Origin: Candidatus Blautia stercoripullorum
Lineage (GTDB): Bacteria > Bacillota > Clostridia > Lachnospirales > Lachnospiraceae
Assembly: GCA_019120545.1 (NCBI GenBank)
Contig: DWUX01000087.1
Location: 1 to 32,769, forward strand
Direction of reading: 5' to 3'
DNA length: 32,769 bases
Shown: piece after piece, positions 9,013-17,014 of the stretch
Numbering within the stretch: position 1 is the first letter of the stretch
Layout: the number at the start of each line of letters is the position of its first letter
The notes under the pieces: generated by a model
Told to the model about the DNA's origin: nothing
Database searches by the model: none
Seen by the model: only the letters and a program-made list of their open reading frames with translations
Made by a program: the position numbers and the translations under genes

Positions 9013-9687
9013 TTACAGAAAATCAAATCCTGTTTTATCCTTCAGATAGTAGCTCCTGTTAGGAACCAGGACATGCTGTTCCGGCACATCTTTTGCTGCA
9101 TATGCTCCGGCCCCAACATAGGCATATGAATGTACACACACATGATTATTAACACAAGAATTATTTCCTAAAAAGCAATGATTTTGAATCTTACTGTAGC
9201 CAGATAAACTAACAGAAGGCGCCAGATTATTAAAATCTCCCAAAATGTTATGATGAGGCAATACTACGTTAGGCCAGATAATGTTTCCACTACCCACAAT
9301 AGAATGGTGTTCTATAGATACATTCTGCATTATAATATTGCCTTCCCCAATTTTTTCTGTATCCACGCAGGCACTTTTATGTATCACATTGGGGATCTTA
9401 TATCCCTTTTCCTTAATTTGAAAAAATATTTCCATTCTTTGATCAAACATTTTTTTACCAATAAACCCCAGCACTATATCATAATCTTCAGGCGGACAAA
9501 TTTTTTCGATTTTTTCAAACGGCATCAGAGGTTTATTTTGATATTTATTCTCAGATATGTAATTTTCGTTAATTGTATATCCACAAATCTCACAATGATT
9601 CACTTTTTCCAGAACATAGGAAACTATATCAGAAAAGTCCCCTGTTCCAAAGACAATCACTTTTTTTCTTTCCATATTAAATCCCAT
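9013..9687 (-). CDS. NeuD/PglD-like sugar O/N-acyltransferase (left-handed beta-helix)
   Basis: Rossmann-like N-terminus KKVIVFGTGDFSDIV and hexapeptide repeats IGEGNIIMQNVSIEHHSIVGSGNIIWPNVVL...VGAGAYAAKDVP; start could be 9687 or 9675. Confidence 0.82.
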   Translation of the reverse strand: MGFNMERKKVIVFGTGDFSDIVSYVLEKVNHCEICGYTINENYISENKYQNKPLMPFEKIEKICPPEDYDIVLGFIGKKMFDQRMEIFFQIKEKGYKIPNVIHKSACVDTEKIGEGNIIMQNVSIEHHSIVGSGNIIWPNVVLPHHNILGDFNNLAPSVSLSGYSKIQNHCFLGNNSCVNNHVCVHSYAYVGAGAYAAKDVPEQHVLVPNRSYYLKDKTGFDFL

Positions 9688-9698
9688 CTTTCTAGTTT

Positions 9699-10661
9699 TT
9701 ATAGAAGTCCGATCACTATATCTGCAATATATTCCATATCTTCTATGTCATACCTCTGATCGACCGGTAAAAATACACCTTTCTCAGACATTTCATATTC
9801 AATGGTTCCATAGAAATCTTGACATATCAACTCTCTCCAAATTGCCGGTACATATATTTTCCGGTCGATCAACGCTCTTTTTATATTTCCAGATGGCAGA
9901 AATGGATATAAGTATAATGGATCCTCTGGTTCCTCCAGTTTAAAAAGATTATATTTACTCAGTTTTTTATGAAGCGCCTCAAAATTCTTTTTTCGTTTAT
10001 CCGCGGTATACTGATAATCAATACTGGACAGCATAGTTCTTGTCAGATCTGACATTGCGCAATAGTTATCCATAAAAAAAGAATCACTTTGAAGCTTTTC
10101 TTGATAAGAACTGTTTGTACCATATTCAAAGCTTTTAACCAGATATAGAAAATGATCTGAAATTTTACACTGTTTTAATTGAATATCTTTCAGATTCATT
10201 CCAACTAAAAATCCGCCGTCTGGAACGCCAAAAAACTTGCGGCAAGAATAAACATTAAATATGTCTTCTCTGAAAACAGGTGCTGAAAAAAAGGAATGTG
10301 TCTGATCAATTATGACATTTTTATAGCGGCCAAGAATCTCTTTGATTCTTTTATTCATACATCCGAAATAATTAACAAGAATAATTCCTTCATCTTCTCC
10401 TATATTATCCAGTACAGGGCATAAATGTTCATCCAGATAATATCGTTTTATAGAAATCCCTGTATTCTGAATCATTTTAAAGACGCTGCCACAAAAATAG
10501 TAAGGCACATGGATACTATGAATATCCATCATTTTCAGCGCATAATATATAGCCGCTTTTCCTGAATTTGTTCTTATTATATTCTCTTCACCATAGACTG
10601 AAAAAAAATCTTTTTCTATGTGCCCTTCAAAAGGCAGATAGCCTCCATATTCTTCTTTCAT
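9699..10661 (-). CDS. Divergent DegT/DnrJ-type aminotransferase-like protein
   Basis: NSGKAAIYYALK, VNYFGC, IIDQTHSFF, candidate PLP lysine in YSCRKFFGVPDGG; short (320 aa). Confidence 0.65.
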   Translation of the reverse strand: MKEEYGGYLPFEGHIEKDFFSVYGEENIIRTNSGKAAIYYALKMMDIHSIHVPYYFCGSVFKMIQNTGISIKRYYLDEHLCPVLDNIGEDEGIILVNYFGCMNKRIKEILGRYKNVIIDQTHSFFSAPVFREDIFNVYSCRKFFGVPDGGFLVGMNLKDIQLKQCKISDHFLYLVKSFEYGTNSSYQEKLQSDSFFMDNYCAMSDLTRTMLSSIDYQYTADKRKKNFEALHKKLSKYNLFKLEEPEDPLYLYPFLPSGNIKRALIDRKIYVPAIWRELICQDFYGTIEYEMSEKGVFLPVDQRYDIEDMEYIADIVIGLL

Positions 10662-10672
10662 ATCTCTATCCC

Positions 10673-12037
10673 CTACTCTACATTTACAATAAGATTTACC
10701 TTTTTTCCGCCAGGAATACTGATTGTGACTTCCGTACTGCCTTTTTCATGAGAAAATATAAAGTCATTGGCGCAGACAGCAATCTGACTATTGTCAGAAG
10801 TGTATTTTTTATTTGCGAAATCCCAGAACACCGGCGTTTGAGAATACTCTATTTGTCTGTATTTCTCCTCTTCCATATAAACTTCTGTCTCTTTCAATTC
10901 TAAATTTCCGAAGCCTATATTGGCTATGACTTCTGGTACAAATAAAAGGAAGATTACTATAGCGATACCGGCAAATATTTTTTTACAATGGTTGGGCTGA
11001 CAGCAGAACTGATACATCCGCTGAAAATGAATGATTTTTTTGATCAAAACGATTCCCATTGCAGCTAATACAGAAACAACTGTAACTCTTATAAATATTC
11101 CCAGCAGATTCTCCGTGTAGTATATAAATCCGACAAAATAGCGGATAAAAACTGCATGGATCAAAAACATTTCAAATGAATACTTTCCTAAAAAAATCAA
11201 AGGCTTAAATACTGCCATATTTTCCACACGTATATCGGCCAAAAACATCATCATAATTAAGACTAAGATCCAGTCCAGGACATAATAACTCAGCATCTCA
11301 TCCAGATAAATCTGGCGGATTATTGTCACTAATAAAAACAATGCAATATACACCGGAATCCTTATATATAATTTCTGAGTTCCTGATCTTTTCGCCGCTG
11401 CCTGTTCAATGAAAATTTTTCTTTCTGCAAAAATCATCCCAAAAACAAAAAATGCAAAATAAATAATAACAGTATTTATACCATCGTTCAAAAGAAGGAT
11501 CACAGTAAAAAGAGGCAGCAGAATCCAGTTGAGTCTTTTTAGCTTTTTTATTACTGCATATAATATAGGAAAGCAAACATAGTAAAGTAATGTAGCAGAA
11601 ATATACCACCAGGAATTAACAAATTTAGGAGAACCTGTAAAATAAGAAATTCCCATTCCATCCATTAACACATAATAAAATGGATGCCCGGCGTAAACAG
11701 TCTGAAAGTTTCCTGTTATAATTCCTATAAATAAAGCGGCTAAAATAAAAACCAGCCAAAAAGTCAAAAATATTTTTATAATATGAACAGATACAAACTG
11801 TATTGTTTGCTTTATATTGGAGATCTGCTGCCTCTCATACGAGCAATAAAGTCCATATCCACTTAGAATCACAAAGATTGCCACACATATTTTCGCAAAT
11901 GACTGCAAATTGGAAACTAAGTCTATTCCAGAGACAAAAAAGGTTACTTCTGTTGACTGCCATCCATGATGGAGAAACAGAAATAAAATCGCAACACCTT
12001 TTAAAATCATGGTATCATTCTTTGTAAATCTGTTCAC
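10673..12037 (-). CDS. Acyltransferase-3 family membrane protein with C-terminal extracytoplasmic beta-rich (Ig-like) tail
   Basis: GVAILFLFLHHGWQS, FAKICVAIFVILSGYGL, FVNSWWYISATLLYYVCFP, LGKYSFEMFLIHAVF; tail WDFANKKYTSDNSQIAV...HEKGSTEVTISIPGGKKVNLIVNVE. Confidence 0.85.
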   Translation of the reverse strand: MNRFTKNDTMILKGVAILFLFLHHGWQSTEVTFFVSGIDLVSNLQSFAKICVAIFVILSGYGLYCSYERQQISNIKQTIQFVSVHIIKIFLTFWLVFILAALFIGIITGNFQTVYAGHPFYYVLMDGMGISYFTGSPKFVNSWWYISATLLYYVCFPILYAVIKKLKRLNWILLPLFTVILLLNDGINTVIIYFAFFVFGMIFAERKIFIEQAAAKRSGTQKLYIRIPVYIALFLLVTIIRQIYLDEMLSYYVLDWILVLIMMMFLADIRVENMAVFKPLIFLGKYSFEMFLIHAVFIRYFVGFIYYTENLLGIFIRVTVVSVLAAMGIVLIKKIIHFQRMYQFCCQPNHCKKIFAGIAIVIFLLFVPEVIANIGFGNLELKETEVYMEEEKYRQIEYSQTPVFWDFANKKYTSDNSQIAVCANDFIFSHEKGSTEVTISIPGGKKVNLIVNVE

Positions 12038-12038
12038 T

Positions 12039-13937
12039 TTATTCTACTCCTCTAATAATCGCATCTGTTTCTTCAAGATTCTCTCCCGATCCTGGAACTA
12101 ATACCATATAGTAATCATTTATGTATTCCATGTCATAATTATTTTCCCACAAGAAACTGATAAATTGCTCTTTTTTTCCTTCATAATCGCTATTGTTCTC
12201 TATCGCATAGTTTTCCTCAAGCGTTTCTTCATCAAAACCATAAGAATAGTTTGTGCGGCAGAATAATACTACAGGAAGAGCATCCCCATATTTATCCTTG
12301 GCAGATGCAAGATCTGCCTGATATTGTTCCAAGCTATATGTGTTCGGTGTTACCCAAGCAGTTGTATACGATTCTTTGTCCGTCATATAATAAAACAGAA
12401 GAGAACTTCCAAATACCATCAGCGGCTGATCTTTATCAGACACCTCGTCAATAGCTCCTAATACTCCGTTTATTGAATCTGCCTCCCTCTGAGTGGTAAG
12501 TATTCCTCTTACCTTTTCCGAATTTACTGTGGCGGTCAATTCTAAACGATTTACAGAATCATAATTGAAGGTGTAATAAATCATATGCATAAATTTTGCC
12601 ATAAACATAACTAAAAACAGGAGAAAAACCTTGGTAATATTTTTTTTCTGTATGTAAACCCCTGTTTTCATATAAAAGAGCCGTCCGGCCTTCAATATAT
12701 TCTCATTGAAAAAGATTTCTTTTACTGCTGCTACAAAAACCGGACCCATAAGCCATAGTCCCAGTACAATATGTTTTGTTCCAGTATTAGATCCTGCGAT
12801 TGTAAGTACTACCAGCAGATAAGCGCCTATGATCATTAACGTTTTTTTTCTGTTTTCTTCTCCGTTTTTAAAACCATTGACTGCATAAAAAAGGAAAGCA
12901 AAAACATACATGACCCCTATAACAAATCGAGGACCTGTTGTCATCTGCGGCCAGGTTTCGGCCGGATTAATGTCGTAAGCAAAAAACATTTCATATGCAC
13001 ATATAATTACTATAGCAATCCCTAAAACAATACAAAAGAAACGTTTCATCTTAGTTTTTGTTTTTGTATATGCAATACTGACTCCAATCCCGGCTATAAA
13101 AATGCTAGTGACATATATGAAACCTGAAGCCATAACTTTCATATTTTCAAAAACCAGTGTATATAGCAAGTTATAAAATCCATATGCTGTGGAATTATCT
13201 GATGCGATATTACTCAGACGAAAGATATTGTTTATAAAATATTCATCCAGATTGGTTGCTACTAAGGCACCTGCAAAAATCAGGAATACTATAGCTGCTC
13301 CTACTACATAGGAAAGCACATGCTTCCAGAAGGTTTTCCAGCTTCTTTCATGCATAACCGTATCATATAGATATAGGAAAAATGTTACTGCAGCTACTAC
13401 GCTGCCCACTCTGGAAAAGACCAGCAGCATGTAGACCATACCAGACAAAAAACTTAATATAAATTTTTCTTTGATAATAGCTTTATACTGAAGACAAATA
13501 ATCACAGTCAGCAGAAAGGCATTAAATTGGTGATAATTGAAAATATTTAAATATGTATCAGCTGCCATTATCGAAAGAAAACTTCCAAGAAGAATACAAG
13601 TTTTTCCTAATACATTTTTAAAGGTAATGTATACAATAATAACTATACTCCATTCCAGAAGGACTTCTAAAAAATTAAATGCTAAAAGTCCTAACTCCCC
13701 AAAGGCCTGATCCCATAAATATCCTATAACAGTGGTAAAAAAAGTTGTATAATTGATTTTTTCAGGATTTGAAGCCAAATTTTCAAACGCAAACAAATGA
13801 TATCCGGTATCTCCTAAGTCCAGTCCCAAAAAAGCTCCTGTCAAAGGATAAATCATGATTAAGATTACCAAAAATACTTTCAATACCGTTTCTATCTTTT
13901 TATGATGATTTTTCTCCTGTACTGTCTTTCCTTTCAT
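12039..13937 (-). CDS. Polytopic membrane protein, putative GT-C-type glycosyltransferase
   Basis: 632 aa, many TM segments; acidic motif in first loop (GLDLGDTGYHLFAFENL) and large C-terminal soluble domain; ATGA-type 4-bp overlap with upstream gene. Confidence 0.5.
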   Translation of the reverse strand: MKGKTVQEKNHHKKIETVLKVFLVILIMIYPLTGAFLGLDLGDTGYHLFAFENLASNPEKINYTTFFTTVIGYLWDQAFGELGLLAFNFLEVLLEWSIVIIVYITFKNVLGKTCILLGSFLSIMAADTYLNIFNYHQFNAFLLTVIICLQYKAIIKEKFILSFLSGMVYMLLVFSRVGSVVAAVTFFLYLYDTVMHERSWKTFWKHVLSYVVGAAIVFLIFAGALVATNLDEYFINNIFRLSNIASDNSTAYGFYNLLYTLVFENMKVMASGFIYVTSIFIAGIGVSIAYTKTKTKMKRFFCIVLGIAIVIICAYEMFFAYDINPAETWPQMTTGPRFVIGVMYVFAFLFYAVNGFKNGEENRKKTLMIIGAYLLVVLTIAGSNTGTKHIVLGLWLMGPVFVAAVKEIFFNENILKAGRLFYMKTGVYIQKKNITKVFLLFLVMFMAKFMHMIYYTFNYDSVNRLELTATVNSEKVRGILTTQREADSINGVLGAIDEVSDKDQPLMVFGSSLLFYYMTDKESYTTAWVTPNTYSLEQYQADLASAKDKYGDALPVVLFCRTNYSYGFDEETLEENYAIENNSDYEGKKEQFISFLWENNYDMEYINDYYMVLVPGSGENLEETDAIIRGVE

Positions 13938-14596
13938 CTCTTTTCCTCTTCTGATTTCAAATATTTTTTTAGACAGACGATATCAAATGTATCCCATTTA
14001 TAGCGGTCAAGATAAGTAAACCAAATATCCTCCTGTTCCTCTATCTGGTTTAATTTCTGTATAAATTCTCTGGTATGAAGTTCTTTTGGAATAATAACAA
14101 CCCCTGAATCATCACATACAGCGATGCTTCCATCATACATCTCATAGTGGGCCTTCCGTATTCCTTCATCCAGTTCCCTTTCTGGTTTTTTATTAAAACA
14201 GCCAATGGGACTCAGACCTTTACACCAAACCGGATAATTCTGTTTGATCAGGTCGTTTCCATCTCGTAAATTCCCATTTGTAATAACAGCAGCAGCTTCT
14301 TTATACAGAACAATGAATTTTGTTACTAATTCTCCAATAGTAGAACGATCCCCACAGTTAAAAGCTTCTATAAGCACGATATCCCCTGGCTGGGTATCTC
14401 GAATCTGTTCATGCACTGTGTAATTTGAATTATCATATGCGTAGACCCAGCGCACAGTCCCTACGGCAAAATGTCCTCTGTTAACAGCATGAGAATTTTC
14501 AAATAAACCTGTCTTTCCCATGCAATCGGCAACCTCTGTAGTTGATATTTTATTCTTCTTTATCAGTTCGATCATTTCTTCTTTTATTCCGCTCAT
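13934..14596 (-). CDS. RraA-family protein (aldolase/decarboxylase-like)
   Basis: ISTTEVADCMGKTG, GDIVLIEAFNCGDRSTIGELVTKFIVLYKEAAAVITNGNLRDGNDLIKQNYPVWCKGLSP matches the RraA/HMG-aldolase family GELxxxxA...GxxxDGxxRD...P.(F/W)..G pattern. Confidence 0.85.
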   Translation of the reverse strand: MSGIKEEMIELIKKNKISTTEVADCMGKTGLFENSHAVNRGHFAVGTVRWVYAYDNSNYTVHEQIRDTQPGDIVLIEAFNCGDRSTIGELVTKFIVLYKEAAAVITNGNLRDGNDLIKQNYPVWCKGLSPIGCFNKKPERELDEGIRKAHYEMYDGSIAVCDDSGVVIIPKELHTREFIQKLNQIEEQEDIWFTYLDRYKWDTFDIVCLKKYLKSEEEKR

Positions 14597-14615
14597 ATCT
14601 TACCTCCTAAACAAA

Positions 14616-15833
14616 TCAAGAAATCACTTTTATCGTTGTTTCCACCTTTTTCATAAGATCTCTTAATTCTTTTTCACTTTCGCCATAGGCAATATAATAT
14701 CCAGCCCTTGATCGGTCATCTTCAGCTCTGCAAATTATATCTCCCAGTTGAAAATCAAGCCCTATATCAATGACCTGTGGAATCTGCTTTACTTCATCCA
14801 ATCCGTGAATTTCTTTCACAGGTCTTCCTGTTACCTCAAAATCTAGGAATTTTAATACTGCACATCTGTTTTTATAGCTTGGATCAATTTGAATCTTATC
14901 CCCGGCATCAATACCTAAAGCATGGCAGATTAAATACTTGTAATTATCTACACCGCTCATCAGAGGAACGATATGTGAAGCGATTTTAGTTCCGCCGCCT
15001 CTTGCAGCCATCTCGATCAAAATATATTCACCATTCTCAAATTTGTATTCTGCATGAGTTAATCCATAAGGAAGTCCTGTAGCGTCAATTAATCGATTAT
15101 TCGTATGTCCCAATTTTTCATAGTCATATTTTTCGTTGATATTTGAAAAAAACAGCTCACTTGCAATGCTTTTATTGTAATCAAAGTGTTTTTTCTGTGA
15201 AATGCACACCGTCACATGACCATTAGGCGTTTTGATACCATCTACTGTAAATTCCGTTCCCTCAATATATCTCTCAGCAATTACACTCTTTTTGTCATCT
15301 GAATACTGTCTGGCATCATTAAAATATTCTCCTATTTTATCTTTGTCAGCCATGGTAATCGTATGGACGCCTCTGCTTGACTGGCTGTCAATAGGCTTAA
15401 TTATTATCTTTTTCCCTAATTTTTCCAAAAATTCCAAGATTTCTTCTGCACATTCACATTTTTTATATTCGGGATAAAGGAAACCATGATCTCTGCAAAA
15501 TTTGCGCATTTCAAATTTGTCAGTAAAAAGCTTTGCATATAATTGCCCGATAGACGGCAATTTTAATTGATCCGCTACATATGCTACCGTGGGAACTGCA
15601 ATATCACTCTGATCCGTAACTACACCATCTATATGATTTTGCATTGCGATCTGCAAATTTTTTTCTTTGTCTCTTACATCCGCAACAGCAGTAACATCCG
15701 CATATTTAAAACCTGGAGAATCTTCATACAAATTTGAGTTCACTACAAAGCAGCCCAATTCTTTAGCTCTTTTCACAAGAGGAACCTGCCATGTTCCTCC
15801 GGCAATAATCATAAGTCTTTTATTAATCTGCAC
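14616..15833 (-). CDS. ATP-grasp domain protein (carboxylate-amine ligase-like)
   Basis: N-terminal LMIIAGGTWQVPLVKRAKELG, ATP-grasp KKIIIKPIDSQSSRGV, AERYIEGTEFTVDG, ILIEMAARGGGTKI. Track ORF starts at TTG (15869); GTG at 15833 with AAAGGAAG SD or ATG at 15812 look more likely. Confidence 0.85.
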   Translation of the reverse strand: MQINKRLMIIAGGTWQVPLVKRAKELGCFVVNSNLYEDSPGFKYADVTAVADVRDKEKNLQIAMQNHIDGVVTDQSDIAVPTVAYVADQLKLPSIGQLYAKLFTDKFEMRKFCRDHGFLYPEYKKCECAEEILEFLEKLGKKIIIKPIDSQSSRGVHTITMADKDKIGEYFNDARQYSDDKKSVIAERYIEGTEFTVDGIKTPNGHVTVCISQKKHFDYNKSIASELFFSNINEKYDYEKLGHTNNRLIDATGLPYGLTHAEYKFENGEYILIEMAARGGGTKIASHIVPLMSGVDNYKYLICHALGIDAGDKIQIDPSYKNRCAVLKFLDFEVTGRPVKEIHGLDEVKQIPQVIDIGLDFQLGDIICRAEDDRSRAGYYIAYGESEKELRDLMKKVETTIKVIS

Positions 15834-15861
15834 CTTTATGTACTTCCTTTCACATATATAC

Positions 15862-16992
15862 TTATCCAAGATAAAATCTCTTTACCTGTTCCACAACAAA
15901 TTCTATATCTTTCTTCTCTAAATGATAATACATGGGCAGTCTGAGAAGTCTCTCACTTTCTTTTGTAGTATACCTATCTTCGCCATAAAAAGTTCCGTAT
16001 TTTCTGCCCGCAGGAGATGAATGTAAAGGTATATAGTGAAAAACCGCTTTTATTCCTTTTGCTTCCAGATAAGCGATCAAATCCTGTCTCTCTTCTAAAT
16101 CTTTCGTTTTAATATAAAACATATGAGCATTATGAGTGCACTCTTTGGGTATTACTGGAAGCTGTATATATCCCTTTTCCTCCAACTCTTTCAAACTGCT
16201 AAAATACATATTCCAGGATCTCATTCTATTGTCTAAAATAGTATCCGCCACTTCCAGCTGGGCCCAAAGATATGCCGCATTCAGCTCGCTGGGAAGATAA
16301 GAGGAGCCTGCGTCCATCCAGGTATATTTATCAATCTGTCCCCTGAAAAATTTGCTCCTGTTGGTTCCTTTTTCCCGGATGATCTCGGCACGCTCGATAT
16401 TTTCCGGGTCTTTGATCAGAAGGGCTCCCCCTTCTCCCATACTGTAATTTTTTGTTTCATGGAAGCTGTAGCAGCCATAATCTCCGATGGTGCCAAGCTG
16501 TCTGCCTTTGTATGTAGAGAGCACTCCCTGAGCGGCATCTTCGATCACAGACAAATGATATTTTTCTGCAATGCCGCATATGGTATCCATCTCACAGGCC
16601 ACTCCTGCATAATGTACCGGGACAATAGCTTTGGTCCTTTCTGTCACAGCCTCTTCGATCAGATTTTCATCTATATTCATCGTATCCGGCCGGATATCTA
16701 CAAAAACTGCCTTTGCTCCCCGCAGTACAAAAGCGTCTGCCGTAGAGACAAAGGTATAAGAAGGCATGATCACCTCGTCTCCCGGCTGGATATCTGCCAG
16801 AATCGCCGCCATCTCTGTGGCATGTGTGCAGGAAGTAGTCAGCAAAGCTTTCGCTGTACCGGTTTTCTGCTCCAGCCATGCCGAACATTTTTTTGTAAAA
16901 ACCCCGTCCCCGCAGATCTTTTTGTTCTCAATAGCCTCCTTAATATATTTCATTTCATTTCCCACTACAGGCGGCACATTAAAACTTATCAT
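15862..16992 (-). CDS. WecE/RffA-like dTDP-4-amino-4,6-dideoxygalactose transaminase (DegT/DnrJ/EryC1/StrS)
   Basis: MISFNVPPVVGNEMKYIKEAIENKKICGDGVFTKKCSAWLE...SYTFVSTADAFVLRGAKAVFVDIRPDTMNIDE...IEDAAQG...SFHETKNYSMGEGGAL; ATG at 16992 with AGGAG SD, shorter than the track ORF (17079). Confidence 0.88.
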   Translation of the reverse strand: MISFNVPPVVGNEMKYIKEAIENKKICGDGVFTKKCSAWLEQKTGTAKALLTTSCTHATEMAAILADIQPGDEVIMPSYTFVSTADAFVLRGAKAVFVDIRPDTMNIDENLIEEAVTERTKAIVPVHYAGVACEMDTICGIAEKYHLSVIEDAAQGVLSTYKGRQLGTIGDYGCYSFHETKNYSMGEGGALLIKDPENIERAEIIREKGTNRSKFFRGQIDKYTWMDAGSSYLPSELNAAYLWAQLEVADTILDNRMRSWNMYFSSLKELEEKGYIQLPVIPKECTHNAHMFYIKTKDLEERQDLIAYLEAKGIKAVFHYIPLHSSPAGRKYGTFYGEDRYTTKESERLLRLPMYYHLEKKDIEFVVEQVKRFYLG

Positions 16993-17014
16993 CTTTTGCT
17001 TTCTCCTTCTTTTT

